DNA of 64,000 nt from Aldrovandia affinis (taxonomy: Eukaryota; Chordata; Actinopteri; Notacanthiformes; Halosauridae). Below the pieces are notes generated by a model, which was given only the letters and a program-made list of their open reading frames with translations, did no database searches and had not been told where the DNA came from. This document shows, one piece after another, positions 20,270-31,575 of the stretch (position 1 is its first letter; each line of letters starts with the position of its first letter). The DNA lies in assembly GCA_029706075.1 (NCBI GenBank), contig JAINUG010000471.1:110001-174000 (forward strand), read 5' to 3'. The position numbers were made by a program, and so were the translations under genes.

Positions 20270-21250
20270 AGGGATTCCCATGATGCTGGATGTGGGGCGA
20301 CGCACGCTGTGAGTCACGGAGCGGGGGGCAGGGAGGAGCGGGGGGGGGGAGGATGAGGAGCAGGGGAGGGAGGATGAGGAGCAGGGGGGGAGAGGTGGGG
20401 GTGCCTCTACTGCCACCCCAGAGAGCAGACTGCACCCCGGCCAGCCACACAGACGCACGGCAGGCACACACACACACGGCACGGTGCCCAAGCCCCCCTC
20501 TCCCAGTGAGGAGCGGATGGACAGATGGGGGCGCTGGTCGGGAGGGGACCACACTCGACCATGCCTGGGCCCCCCCCCAAGGGGGTACAGGGCCCCACGC
20601 GGGCGGTGGTGTGGCATGGACCGGTGCGTCTCTCTGTGCTCTGGCGCGGTGCGGTGAGGGTTCGGCGCGGTGCGGTGCGGTGAGGGTTCGGCGCATAGAG
20701 CACGTGTCCCAGCTGCCGCGTTGCCCCGGCACCCTCCAGTCAGAGCAGAGACGCGATTATTATTCCTGTCACAGTCGCCTTGCAGTAAAGAGCTACGCAA
20801 AGCCACGGCCATCACCCCCTCCTCGCAGGCAGCAGTGCCAGCAGGAGAGCAGAGAAGACGCTCTCTTCCTTTCCTCCCACACACTCTCTCTCTCTCTCTC
20901 TCTCCCTCTCTCTCTTTTATATGACATATTTGATCACTCACCCTGGCTGTTTGGTCCTCCGTCGCCCTCCTCACAGTCTGTCAGGTTGTTAAGCATCCTC
21001 GGTTCTCGGGGGTGGGGGCGTGGGGGGCAGGAGGCTTCCCCTGGACGGCTGGCTCTAACGAGCACTCTCCCGATTGTGGAAATAAAAGAGAAAAGTCAAA
21101 TGAGGAACAGGAGGTGTTCTGCGCTGGTGTTCGTTCTCTCTCTCCTCTCCTCTCCACTCCCCCTCTCGCGTATGCAGCTTCAGAGGTGGCGGGAGAAACG
21201 CGCTCAGGGGGGAAAAAAGAGACAAATCCTCGGCTGTGCAGATCTTAGTC
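20270..21250. promoter_or_regulatory. GC-rich region with G tracts and short tandem repeats
   Basis: High GC with many CpG. It contains GGGGGGGGGGAGGATGAGGA units (20,336-20,395) and a tandem GCGCGGTGCGGTGAGGGTTC at 20,644-20,696. It might be a CpG island. The long plus-strand frame through it encodes low-complexity residues and is rejected as a gene. No TATA box or convincing start codon. Confidence 0.3.
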
Positions 21251-21297
21251 TTCGTGTCGCGTTCCCTCTCTGGCTGTGGCGTGACTCCCTCTCTCAT

Positions 21298-21330
21298 CAA
21301 GAGAAGGAGGAGAGGAGAGAGAGAGTGAGT

Positions 21331-21365
<35 letters not shown>
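21298..21365 (+). repeat. GA microsatellite
   Basis: GA-rich purine tract. CT units precede the TG tract at 21,521-21,547. Confidence 0.95.
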
Positions 21366-21366
<1 letters not shown>

Positions 21367-21548
21367 AGAGAGGCGACTGCAGGAGAACAGCGAATGATGG
21401 AATGCCTCCGAGAGCTGTGTAGTTCCCGCACATGCAGCACGCACGCTCAAAACCCTATTCCACTGCCCCCAGTCAGTCTGAGCCCAATGACTAAATACAT
21501 CATGCATTCTGGAGGTATTATCTCCCTCTCTCTCTCCCTCTCCCTCTG

Positions 21549-21790
21549 TGTGTATGTGTGTGAGCATGTGTGTGTGTGTGTGAGTGTGTGAGTGAGTGTG
21601 TGTGTGTGTGTGCATGTGAGCATGTGAGCATGTGTGTGTGTGTGTGTGTTTGTGTGTGTGCATGTGTGTGTGTGTGTGCATGTGTGTGTGTGTGTGTATG
21701 TGTGTGTATGCGTAAGTATGTGTGTGTTAAATGTTGGTGCATTTGCCCAAATGTAAGTGATGTGTGTGTATGTCTATGTGATGATTGTGT

Positions 21791-21823
<33 letters not shown>

Positions 21824-21885
21824 TTGTATGTGTGCATGTGTGTGTGTGTGTGTGTATGTTTGTATGTGTGTCTTTTTAATGTGTG
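21549..21885 (+). repeat. Long TG microsatellite
   Basis: Interrupted TG repeat with regular GCATG interruptions. Confidence 0.97.
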
Positions 21886-22544
21886 TGTTCTTAACCACTT
21901 GGTTTGCTTTCCCAGGGCATTGTGGGAAAGTAGTCCCGACGACAGAGGATAAAAAACGAGGGAATCCCTGTAATTAAGAGACGGAGTGAGGAGACGTTCA
22001 TCATCCCGAGAGGAAGCGCATTCATTGGCTCTTTCTCTTCATCAGCTCCTGATTGTACTCCAATCACCAAGGGAGTTGGAGCCCACTGCCAAATAATGGG
22101 ACTCTTCCAAGGATGGACCAATATTCAGCGTTTGTTTAAGGAAACAGAACCTAAACGGTCGACCCTCATTGAAATGCACGAGCTACAAAGCAGCAGGAAG
22201 GCAGAAAATAGCAAGCTTAGCGGCAGGGCTCTGGAACAGAGACAGAAGAGGCTGTGTCTACTGATGCTACACATTTTCCAGTCTCTGAATCTGACAGGAG
22301 CAGCATCCTTCTGGCAGAGCGATGCTAACGCAGGACGTCAGAGGCCCTGCGCTCAGCCCAAACCCACGATGTCAATTTATCTTTAATCCGAGTAACGAAG
22401 CGAAGCAAGCCCAGCGTCTCTCTGATACTCGCTCAACAATGTGAGGTTGGCGGCCGTCTAAATCAGCGTAGAGAATAACACCAATGCATAACCTGATCAC
22501 TCAAATATAACTGTGAACAACAGATTAATTTCATAACTGCCAGA
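21886..22544. other. Unassigned non-repetitive DNA
   Basis: Between 21,960 and 22,440 there is no recognised repeat and the composition is balanced. It could hold a conserved non-coding element (CAATCACCAAGGGAGTTGGA), but the sequence alone does not show this. Confidence 0.25.
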
Positions 22545-22547
22545 GAT

Positions 22548-22578
<31 letters not shown>

Positions 22579-22640
22579 CAGTAATAACCTTTTTGCGATG
22601 CACAGCAGATATCTCAAAGCGCTTACAAAAAACAGCACAG
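22545..22640 (-). mobile_element. L2-like LINE 3' end with ATAATA tail
   Basis: A run of AAT units at 22,552-22,577, then ATATCTCAAAGCGCTTACAA, which is the L2 terminal signature read on the minus strand. Confidence 0.55.
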
Positions 22641-23872
22641 GATCAATCTAGTCCTGAGAGAACAGAAACCAACGATAAGAGCACAAGCTCAGGTGCCTCG
22701 CTGTGTGATAGCTCCAAAAACAAGGGAAGGTCACAGTAACCTGCAGCACAAGCAGCCAGGCTCAACAGGCCTAATTTCCTTTAACCAAACTGCACAGCAG
22801 GGTTAATGGAGTGCCCTCACGCTGTGATGGATTGTGACAAACGCTGTTTATTTTGAAAGTGTTCGAAGAAAACACTCTCAAAATAAAATGAACTTTTTCG
22901 TTCAATGGGGCGTGACAAATACGAGCCTAGGGACATTAAAGAGAGATGATGTGAGCAGGCGTGTGATGTGTTGAGGCTCGTCACGTTGCCTGCCATGCAG
23001 CGAGTACTGTGCCAAGCCCGTGCCAAGCCTGTGCCAAGCCTCTCGAGCACTCTTAGGGGCTCTGCCTCCTGCTAAGCTACATTAGCATTAGCTATAATCT
23101 TTAATAATAATTTTGGTAAAAATTTTAAAAAAAAGATTCATCTTGTTTTCATTCACATCGTTATTCTTTTTTAATATCACTGTTTGTGTATCCTCTCAGG
23201 AGATCCTCTCAGGAGCCTTAGTGTACTGCATGTCCTCGACTTCCCAGCGTGCCGTCTAATGACAGGTCTGCGCTCAACCCTCCTGAAGCGCCCTCTCTCT
23301 GAGGTGTGGGAATAAGAGGCCGGCTCATGGAGTCCTCCAGGGCTCACCCTCCACATGCAGTCAGGGCGACGTGTTTAACCCCAACACAGGGGGGCGCTAA
23401 CACCCCCAGCACTGCGGAGGCAGTTAGACTCCAGAGGGTTCTGGGTTCAAGTCCCCTCCCGGCTGACTGCCGAGGTGACGAGCTTGCACGGCGCTTGCCG
23501 CGAGATTAGCGATGGCCCCCCTGCAGTGTGCTGGGGGTAACAGAGTAACTGGCCCATCGGAGCAGCGCATGCTTCTGCTGCAGCGGCTCTTGTGCAGGGT
23601 GTGCGTGGCACAGTGGTGACTGGATGACAAATCGGAGGGAAAATCAAGGGGGTAATTGTTCCAAAAAGAACAAGATTGCAGAGAGACTCCCCTCCCAGGA
23701 GGGATGCTGCTGTTGCTTCTTAGACCAAGAGCCACTTCAAGTGAAACAGCAAACAGCCTGCGGAGCTGGATGAAGGCGGAGAGTGTGGAGAGTTTGATAC
23801 GCCCCAGGCAGATCCTGTTCACTGAGCGGTCAGTTAATAATGCAGAACAGCACGCCACACAGCTGTGCCTCA
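22641..23872. other. Unassigned DNA with a hairpin and a tRNA-like stretch
   Basis: Bases 23,395-23,470 carry a perfect B-box-like GGTTCAAGTCC after TCTG and could be another decayed SINE head. No partner copy in the window. No gene. Confidence 0.35.
22850..22884. other. 14-bp stem hairpin
   Basis: ATTTTGAAAGTGTT and AACACTCTCAAAAT pair with one mismatch around an 7-bp loop. Function unknown. Likely an end-to-end remnant of an inverted duplication. Confidence 0.5.
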
Positions 23873-23965
23873 TGTGTGTTAGTGTGTGTGTTTGTGTGTT
23901 AGTGTGTGTGTTTGTGTGTTACGGATGCATGGATGAGGCGTTAGTGTGTGTGTTTGTGTGTTAGC
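23873..23965 (+). repeat. TTAGTGTGTGTGTTTGTG tandem repeat
   Basis: An 18-20-bp TG-rich unit repeated four times, interrupted by GGATGCATGGATGAGGCG. Confidence 0.85.
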
Positions 23966-24077
23966 CTGTGTTAGTGCATGGACGGGGCTCCTCAGGCAGG
24001 CGTTCTGACCAACACACTCGGTGACGTATGGTCTCGTGTCCGCCAAAGTCAGAACACCTCCCCCCCTCCACCCCCTC

Positions 24078-24245
24078 ATTTTTATATTTACAGCATTTAG
24101 CAGACGCTCTTATCCAGAGCGACTTACAAGATGTGCATTAAAACATGGTAAGAACAATCATAGTTCACACAAGAGATCAGTGCAGTAATACAGTGATAGA
24201 CATCATTGTAGGCATCTGCATACCACACCTGTAACACTGGGAAGG
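24078..24245 (-). mobile_element. LINE-A 3' end, inverted
   Basis: The tail on plus is CATTTAGCAGACGCTCTTAT..CAGAGCGACTTAC. It continues as the mirror of TGTATTACTGCACTGATCTC found in the plus copies. About 165 bp. Confidence 0.8.
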
Positions 24246-24249
24246 TATG

Positions 24250-24835
24250 GTATGCCTCCACCCCGGACTACATTTTCCTTTCAAAGGGAAGCCAAGCATG
24301 TCAGATTCCGCAACCGCGCCTCCTCCGCGATCAATGGTCAGGGCGCTCCACCCGTAGGTTTCTGTTTCCAAAGTTTAAGCAGCATGGCAGGGGTGGCCAT
24401 CATGCCAGGCGGTGAGTGGATCAAAAACGAACAAAGGCAGGCCAGCGGCTGGTTTATTTGACCATTATCGAGGCAGTCAAAAATATAAAACAACAAAACA
24501 CCAAAGCAAAGTTAAATAAAAGGTTATAAGCTGTAGGGTCAGACCGAAAGGCCAGCGTTACTTCCTCCATGTCGCAAAAACAGTCTTTCTCCAGACATGG
24601 CAGGCTGTGCTTTTATAACGGCCTAATGAAGGCAATGGCTCACAGCTGAGTTGATTGCTCATTAGCCTCAGGTGAGCCTGCCTGTAGGTGAGGCCGCTGC
24701 TGTCCAAGGTCCTGTAGTCCTCTCCAGGCTGTGGGAGGGAACAGGAGCACCTGACAGCAGCCAAAAGGGAGGAGCAGCCCTCTCCACTCCTCCCTCCACC
24801 CCTCAAAGAGGAGGAGCAGCCCTCTCCACTCCTTC
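24250..24835 (-). mobile_element. TATA-module repeat, most complete copy
   Basis: On the minus strand it reads: GGAGGAGTGGAGAGGGCTGC units, a GCTCCTGTTCCCTCCCACAG segment, GTGAGCCATTGCC, then TTATAAAAGCACAGCCTGCC, then a 3' part with TTTAACTTTGC, AATAAA and GATCCACTCACCGCCTGGCA. A TATA box followed by a polyadenylation signal in one repeat is the layout of a long terminal repeat or of a promoter-containing 5' UTR. Related pieces lie at 41.57, 47.19 and 48.13 kb. No integrase or protease coding is next to it. Confidence 0.55.
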
Positions 24836-25140
24836 CGCAAGAGACTCAAAACCCACCTGTTCAGACTCCACTACCGCCAATTGTCATCACCACTGCTTTC
24901 ATGTTCAATACTGCATTTTGTAATATGTATCTATGTTGATGACTGTCCCCCCCAAAAAAACTAAAACGAACTTTTCCCTCCTTGTGTTACAGGTACGGTT
25001 TGCAGCTGCCAACGATTATGTCTATTACTGCATCACAACACTGATCTCTGGTGCAAACTATGATTAATCTTATCATGTATTAATGCACATTGTCCAAGTC
25101 GCTCTGGATAAGAGCGTCTGCTAAATGCTTAAAATGTGTA
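24836..25140 (+). mobile_element. LINE-A 3' end
   Basis: Begins CCGCAAGAGACTCAAAACCC and ends GTCGCTCTGGATAAGAGCGT..GCTAAATGCTTAAAATG. It lies opposite in orientation to the 24,078 copy, with the TATA module between them. Confidence 0.85.
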
Positions 25141-25575
25141 AATGTGTGTCTCACTTGTGAGTTCAGAGACGGAGAGGACTCATGCCATCAGGCTCAGCAC
25201 TGATCATCGGACAGTTTTCCCTTTCCTGATTTCCACTCATCTCAATGCTCAAAGTATAGCCACTGCAATGAAAAAGTGGGTATTGGCAACAGGAGAACAC
25301 ATGACCCAGGCCAAACCCTTTAGAGAATTACGGCTGATTGAATAGCTCAGTCTCTCGAGGTCCCTGGAGACATCTCTGATTGACCAGTGCTCAATATATT
25401 AGCACTGTATTCATGATGCGTACCAGCGGGGGCTGAAATCTCACCTTCAAACCAACCGTTAGTCCTGACTGTGTTCATTTATTTTGCCAAACGTGCCACA
25501 GAATTGAATAATCCGCTGGCAAGTTAATCACAAATGATCTCTTAATTGTGTTTCACATTGTAGCATTCTCTTTCT
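25141..25575. other. Unassigned DNA
   Basis: No repeat or conserved frame recognised. Confidence 0.3.
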
Positions 25576-25665
25576 TCAGATCAAATCAAATCAAATGTAT
25601 TTGTAGAGCGCTTTTCACAAATGCATTGTCACAAAACGCTTAACAGAAGGAAACCCAGGCCTAGA
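25576..25665 (-). mobile_element. Dispersed family U 3' end, inverted
   Basis: TCAAATCAAATCAAA tail, then AGAGCGCTTTTCACAAATGC and GTCACAAAACGCTTAACAGA, the reverse of the 29.5-kb copy. Confidence 0.75.
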
Positions 25666-26699
25666 TAGTCAGTGGGGGGGCTAAACCATGTGAAGGGGGT
25701 GTCACATCATACAACGTACAAGACAATAAGGGGTTTCACTGAGTAAAAATACACTGAATCAGGCGGGACTTTGAACTTCATTCATTCGGTTAACTGTGCA
25801 GAGTGCGCTAGCTTAGAGAGACGGGCGATAAACCCGAGAACACAAACCCTCTGATGCTTTTTCATGAGCGTTAAACAGCCCGATCTGCACAGATCAGATT
25901 AACGGACATTCACAAAGTAAATATTGAATTCGGTCATGGAGAACGAAGAGCACATTTATCCACAAGTCCACATAATCTGTAGATATAAGAGAATGCAAAA
26001 AATGTATATGAATGTAAAAATAACTCAACACTAAATAAAATTGGGAGGCTATACGTATTGGTATTGATTGACATGCTTATGTAGTGCTTATGAATATGCT
26101 ACGAACATTCCGAAGATGGAGTGCAAAGCATTATTACTTCAACACTTTCATGCTGTTTCCAGAATTTACTACAGAAAATTGTGTCAAGTCAATGGCTTTG
26201 TTTCGGCGACACACAACAGGATCAAATCAAATTCAGTTCTTCTTTCATTTGTGTGGAGCACTGGACTGAGAAATGGGCTTGTGACCAGAAGGTTTCTGAT
26301 CAACCTGGATCGCTTCAGTAAACATCCAGCTTTAAATGCATTTGTGGAGGTAGATATGTGTGTCAGGTTCCCCTTAGTAACAGTGACAGGACACGATGTC
26401 ACTCCTGTTTTGGAGCCAGAACAGGACCCGAGTCAAATGAAAATGTAAACATGCACGACTGCAGTTTCCCCCTTGTCAGGAAAGATTTGGTAGCTTTTCA
26501 GAGAATGTGCTGATCTCATAGTTTTTTGGGGGGGGTGTACAAGCTCTCCAAACAACACAATTCACATGACATCCTGAACAATATTCACTTTGAACAAGCA
26601 ATATTAAAAACGTCACAAAAACACATTCAGCTTAGCCACAGATCTTGTTCATTGTATTGTCTTGGCTGTCTGCAATTTGCAAGGAGTTAAATTCCTCGT
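25666..26699. other. Unassigned DNA
   Basis: A 126-codon frame at 26,068-26,448 was considered and not accepted: no recognisable motif, overlapping open frames on both strands. Confidence 0.3.
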
Positions 26700-26747
26700 A
26701 TGTGTAAATGTACTTGGCGACAATACATCGAATTCTGATTCTGAAGA
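26700..26747 (+). mobile_element. Rex-like LINE 3' terminus, very short
   Basis: TACTTGGCGACAATACATCG followed by AATTCTGATTCTGA, as at 15,070. Confidence 0.5.
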
Positions 26748-26826
26748 CAAGGACAAATAAAGATTAAAAACTATAAGAAATACTACATACTGCGATTCCC
26801 TTTCAGTTAAAAAATGATCATTGAAC

Positions 26827-27012
26827 GGGCTCCTGGGTGGTCTAGCGGTTACAATGTTCGACGCTGGCCACTGCGACCGGGGTTCCATTCCACCGGCCGC
26901 GCCAGAGTCAGCTATCGCCGGGAGTGCCACTGGGGGGCGGCAACTGGCTGTCTGCCCCAGGGAGGGGGGAGGGAAGCTGATATGAGTTCGCTGCGTACAG
27001 GAGTGGCTTTGT
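26827..27012 (+). mobile_element. SINE-C copy, 3'-truncated
   Basis: The head has TGGTCTAGCGGTTAC (A box, tRNA(Glu)-like) and GGTTCCATTCC (B box, one change). The body ends after GTACAGGAGTGGCTTTG. Its CTCF-like segment CCACTGGGGGGCGG has one mismatch to the core consensus. Confidence 0.85.
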
Positions 27013-27309
27013 ATTGTAACACCCTACGGGGTTTGGTTGTAGGTGTTACATGGTGTAGTGCAACCCAAGAGACAGATCCACGGTCAAATGTAACAAAAAT
27101 ATTGAATTAAAGGAAAATCCGCTCTAACACAAAACAATGGGGAAGGCACTCAAACGGCTTGGACATTTAAACAAACAGTCCACAACTCAAAAACCTCTAC
27201 ACTTAAACAAAAGGTTTCTATCACTCTGGGGAGCTAACCCCTTACCCAAAGCCTCTCAAAATCCTGGCTGGTCAACCGACTTCACAGGTTTCCACATTCC
27301 AAACACTTA
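27013..27309. other. Unassigned DNA
   Basis: A-rich and C-rich mixed sequence. Nothing recognised. Confidence 0.3.
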
Positions 27310-27480
27310 GTTAGTCATTTTATTTTTTAAAGATTTTTGAGGAGTAAATAAGTATACATATACAAAGCGTATAAACAAGTAGGCAGTGGTGATGACAATT
27401 GGCTAGATGTACAGAATTCAGTGGTAATGGAGTCTGAAAAGGTGGGTTTTTAAGGAGAGGAGGAGCACAGAGGAGAGGTT
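27310..27480 (-). mobile_element. LINE-A fragment, inverted
   Basis: GATGTACAGAATTCAGTGGT and AATGGAGTCTGAAAAGGTGG are the complement of the 8,460-8,550 part of LINE-A. The 3' tail is absent, so this is an internal fragment. Confidence 0.75.
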
Positions 27481-28229
27481 TCGTATGTCATTAGTTATCG
27501 GACCGTGACATCCAGGCAGGGTCATCCAGGGTCATTCAAGGAGCCGACAAAGTCGTCATTCAAATTCAACAAATGTGTTTACTCAGCGTTTCTGCTAGAA
27601 TGGAGCATGGCTCTTAACGCACGCCAGTCTCCCGCGCGCTGTGGTGGACCGAGGTTTCACCTCGCCCTGTGCGAGACAATTAACTCCCCCAACACTGGTG
27701 TAAACGCGATATCACGACTGATATTGGGGATGCTTTCACGCGCCATGCTTCTTCTGGCTCTTTTGAGATGCTCCTATTTCAACAATCTGTAAATGTGTTC
27801 ATTGGTACGTCTCTCTGATATGTTCTGTGCTATTTTTTGTGTTCTGCGGATTGATTTGTGTGATACCTCAGGTTTTTTCAGAGACCATGACTCATACCTC
27901 AGCTTCAGTTATTAACCGTTACCCAAAACAGAGAGCTCGAAGCTGTTGCATTATTCAAAAGCCACAAATTTATGGAGTGCAGCATTTAGAAAAAAAGAAG
28001 GCTGTGGCAGAACCTGGTTTGGCCACACTGTCAGTGCTGGTTTGCAGAATTCAGATAAGCATCTTATCTTTCTTTTCTTCAGGAAATCAGGAAATGTATA
28101 TTGATTTGACTGCGTGTATACTTTGTTTCCTCTTTCTGAAGGGGGTTTCAGCACAGTCCTTTAAGGAGCTCAGCGAGCTCTGCGTTCAGAGCGCATGCGG
28201 CACGACACGTTTCTGTGGCAAGAATAGGA
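27481..28229. other. Unassigned DNA
   Basis: A frame at 27,827-28,261 with a hydrophobic start (MLFFVFCGLICVIPQVF) runs into the SINE-B that follows and is not accepted as a gene. Confidence 0.3.
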
Positions 28230-28545
28230 AGGGGGGGCTGGTGGATAGCGTAGCAGTGTAACGCACCCGTATTTGGCTGGTTCTGTATGAGTGCGAGCTG
28301 CCTATCAGGGACGCGGTTCGAAACCTGTCCCTGCCGGACTGGTCTTGGCCGTTAGCCCCGATCGGGGGCGGGGGCGTTTGGCTGTCCGCTCCTGAGGGAG
28401 GGGGGAGGGTGGTCGGCACGAAACTCGCTGTGAAGCACGTAAGGGAGTCTCCAGAAAGGGGGGCGGTGAGTTTGTGGTGGGGGTTAATCAAAATAAATGT
28501 GGCTTCCAAATCGGGGAGAAAAATATTTTTTTTAAATGTAAAAAG
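28230..28545 (+). mobile_element. SINE-B copy with 3' internal deletion
   Basis: The head has TAGCGTAGCAG and GGTTCGAAACC (B box). The GGAGGCAGATCATC segment present in the 18.3-kb copy is missing. The tail ends in GGGGAGAAAAATATTTTTTT. Confidence 0.85.
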
Positions 28546-29007
28546 AAGGGACAGGCTGGTGTCGCCCCACGTTTATCAGCACAGTTTTATTCTCAGAGGA
28601 GAACGGGACGTTCTTACAGGAGCCGCGCTCAATTCTGCGAAGGACACTCCCCCCCCCACCCACTCTTCATGTGCTTTTATCTCTCACATCAAAGGCTCCC
28701 ATTCCCACCGCAGGTTTCCATAAATAAACTGGAGGCATTCTCACGAACGACGGAAAACTGTGCCAATAGCACTCTCGAAAGAAAGTAGCAAAAGACGGAG
28801 GAAAGAGGGGAAGGGGAAAAGCCTCGGTGAAATACCGGAGGAGGGGGGGAGACTCGCTGGGGGAGGGGGGCACTCAGCCGAAACACAGAGGAGGAGAGGA
28901 GACGTTTTTCATGGATTATGCATCTGGTCCATGGGACACTGAGATGCGCCGTTTCTTCTTTTTCTGAGTGAGGGAGTGTTAGAGAGGACAGTGCAGCACT
29001 GAAACAC
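28546..29007. other. Unassigned DNA, G- and GA-rich
   Basis: Bases 28,780-28,910 are purine-rich. No gene. Confidence 0.35.
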
Positions 29008-29011
29008 ACAT

Positions 29012-29075
<64 letters not shown>

Positions 29076-29082
29076 TCACACA
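29008..29082 (+). repeat. CA microsatellite
   Basis: About 30 pure CA units. Confidence 0.98.
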
Positions 29083-29462
29083 CGCGCCCGTGCCCCACAA
29101 AGAGCCATCCGCCCTGTTTTCATCGCCGTCAATTTTACAGTGAAGGAGCACTGCAGGGAGTTTGTAAAACAGCTGATCTGATGCGTGGGAATAATCTCTA
29201 GTGCAATAAGCATCAACTGCCACCAAAATGATTTGTGATCTAGACTACCTAGATCTAGACTAGTCTACTATGTGTAGACTACCACCACAACAACAACAAC
29301 ACACACCAGCGTGCGATTATTCACACTTCACACCAAACATTGCTTGTCCCCATGGAACTTGCTCTAAGATTTTTTTGCCAACCAAATTTTTCTTTACGGG
29401 TCAAATTGTTACTCTGAAACATTGTGAGTAAAGATTGGGAGAGTGCAGACAAGCGGACAAGC
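29083..29462. other. Unassigned DNA with a CTAG-rich palindromic patch
   Basis: Bases 29,237-29,281 hold GATCTAGACTACCTAGATCT and GACTAGTCTAC, overlapping short palindromes around CTAG. An ACA-rich tract follows at 29,281-29,306. Confidence 0.5.
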
Positions 29463-29682
29463 AGACACACCCTGTGCCGGCCAGAAGAGGATGGCTCCCC
29501 CAAGTCTGGTTCCTCCCAAGGTGTCTCCCTATCAAGGGAGTTTTTCCTTGCCACTGTCACATTTAGGCTTGCTTTTGGGGGGGGGTTTGCTTTCTAGGCC
29601 TGGGTTCCCTTCTGTTAAGCGTTTTGTGACAATGCCTTTGTGAAAAGCGCTATACAAATACATTTGATTTGATTTGAAGCGC
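29463..29682 (+). mobile_element. Dispersed family U copy
   Basis: ACACCCTGTGCCGGCCAGAA, GGTTCCTCCCAAGGTGTCTC, AAGGGAGTTTTTCCTTGCCA and the end GTTAAGCGTTTTGTGACAAT..TACATTTGATTTGATTTGA. The terminal TTTGA repeats indicate a retroposed 3' end. Confidence 0.75.
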
Positions 29683-29844
29683 GCATCAGAGGAGGGAGGG
29701 CAGGCGACGGCCCTACGCCTGCTGAGATGTGCAGTCATCGCGTGAGAGGAGAACAGGTGTCCAGCTGATTAGAGTCGTCGCGCAGTGAAATGAAAACATT
29801 CCCGCCGGGCTGGCCACAGCCGGCACCGCAGCGGTCCAGAGTCA

Positions 29845-29935
29845 ACACCAGACCCGAGAGACACGCTGGAGTCCTGCGATTCAGCCCAGACCCGAGAGAG
29901 ACGCATCACACGCTGGAGTCCTGCGATTCAGCAGC
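29845..29935 (+). repeat. About 45-bp direct duplication
   Basis: CAGACCCGAGAGACACGCTG..GTCCTGCGATTCAGC appears twice, the second with a CATCACA insertion. Confidence 0.85.
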
Positions 29936-29972
29936 ACGAGTCGTCCAGCAGCCCTATACACTTTTACTCTTT

Positions 29973-30378
29973 CATTTTTCCTAAAATTCATTTCAGATTT
30001 TTTCCTGTTTTTTCTCCCAATTTGGTAGCCAATTGTACCCTCTATTTATTTCGATTTCCCCACACAAGTCCGCCGCTTGTCTCTACGAGGCAAGCTAATT
30101 CTAAGAGGGCAGCGAACTCCACTTCCTTCGAGACGGAATTCACTCACCCACATTCTGGAGACTCCCTTACGTGCTTCACAGTGGACCCGAGCCGGCTCAC
30201 CCTCCCCCCCTCCCCCTGGGGCAGACAGCCAAACACCGCCCCCGATCGGGGCTGATGACCAGGGCCTGTCTGGTAGAGACGGGTTTCAAACCGTGTCCCT
30301 GATAGGCAGCTCACACTCATACAGGACCAGCTAAGATACGGGTGCGTTAGACCGCTACGCTATCCGCCGCCCCGCTCA
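29973..30378 (-). mobile_element. SINE-B copy, full length, 8-bp target duplication
   Basis: The tail side is at 29,990 (TTTCTCCCAATTTGGTAGCC) and the head at 30,375 (GACCGCTACGCTATCCGCCG on plus). TACTCTTT at 29,965 and 30,379 is the probable target duplication. Confidence 0.85.
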
Positions 30379-30386
30379 TACTCTTT

Positions 30387-31394
30387 GTTGACCTAATTAT
30401 TACTTCCCAAAAGCAGGCCGGTGTATTTTGATCACCGAAAACATGAATGAAGCTCCAGTTGGGACCCAGACGCCCTGATCTGCTGTATAATTGGGGGCGG
30501 AAACGACAAAGGGAAAAATGGCACCTTCACAGCCTTTCCCCAGCGCGCTCAGTGGGTAATTAATTTAACCTGATATAATTACACACTGTATGAACAATTG
30601 AGTCTGAAGCGAAAAAAATAAAATGTCAGAGAAAAAGAATGTGGAGTGCGAAGAAGGTGACTTTGACCTCCGACCTCCAGGAACAACTGGTTCGGAACAA
30701 CGCTGTTAAAGGATGGCGATGCAGTAAAATGACAGTCTGCCCTCCAGTGTGACCTGTGTGTAATCAGGAGTGGGTGGTGAGCTGTACGTGGAGCGAGGGG
30801 GGGGCGCTGGGTATTCACCGGCGGGATTTCGACAGGTCAGTGATTCTTAATAATCTCGCCCCAGGCAATCCGTCAGAGCAATTGCGCAAGAGCTTGGTGG
30901 TGCGGTCGCTGTCGGTTCGAAAGCAGATTTTAGTGTTTCGAGAGGCCTTTCGGAAGGCTTATTTACAGCTTGGGGAAAAACTTGCGGATCAGTGACTCTC
31001 AAATCTTCCTGTGGTGCTTAGACTTGGTGCCCCATCATTGGGCCAAAACACAATATTCTGCTCTCTGCTGCTGCAGGGAGACGAGCACAGAGAGTCCCAG
31101 AGCGCTACGCTTGTGTAGCACAGCTGGCGGGCTTCACTAAATGGTCGTATCAAACACAAACTTATTTCCCTTTAGTGTTCTGCTTACACTTACAACCTCT
31201 GTTATTGACCAGTCCAGAAGGCTTTCTAAATGCATCGGTGAAGCACCTCCAATCAAAATGTGTGTGTGTGTGTGCGTGTGTGTTTGTGTGTTCGGGGGGT
31301 TATGTGGCTGGGGAAAATACTGTTCAAGGCTATATTTCACCTTGTTACATAAAATATCCAGGTACTTAGGTTTGCCTACTGTACAATAGACATT
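30387..31394. other. Unassigned DNA with short TG tract
   Basis: TG repeats at 31,259-31,290. Remaining sequence not recognised. Confidence 0.35.
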
Positions 31395-31537
31395 GGACAT
31401 TTATGGCATTATATTTCTGACATAATATGACCTTAAAGAAGTAAATCATGTTTTAATAGAAATTAAAAGTGTCTAATTAAGAACGAATAACAGCTAGTTA
31501 CAATTCAGAGGATATAATCATGATTCCCAGGACCAAT
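31395..31537 (+). mobile_element. hAT-like element fragment
   Basis: GTAAATCATGTTTTAATAGA and ATTAAGAACGAATAACAGCT correspond to the right half of the element at 38,047-38,607. Both inverted ends are lost. Confidence 0.7.
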
Positions 31538-31575
31538 GGGAATAAGTTGCGGATCAGCAGATCTGACCTCCATCT

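Noticed and set aside
20644..20696. GCGCGGTGCGGTGAGGGTTC tandem as an origin or GC-box promoter
   Set aside because: No canonical GGGCGG box or other promoter element lines up, and it is best described as a short GC-rich tandem repeat.
20290..21591. 433-codon plus-strand reading frame
   Set aside because: It runs through G-rich, GA, CT and TG repeats and encodes low-complexity residues. No domain or motif is visible, and overlapping frames on the other strand are equally long.
23380..23400. CTCF-like AACACAGGGGGGCGCTAA
   Set aside because: An extra G and a mismatch in the first positions break the consensus.
26068..26448. 126-codon plus-strand frame
   Set aside because: No recognisable motif, and several overlapping open frames on both strands point to chance in AT-balanced DNA.
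27827..28261. 144-codon frame with hydrophobic start
   Set aside because: Its C-terminus is SINE-B sequence and there is no conserved motif. The signal-peptide-like start is common by chance.
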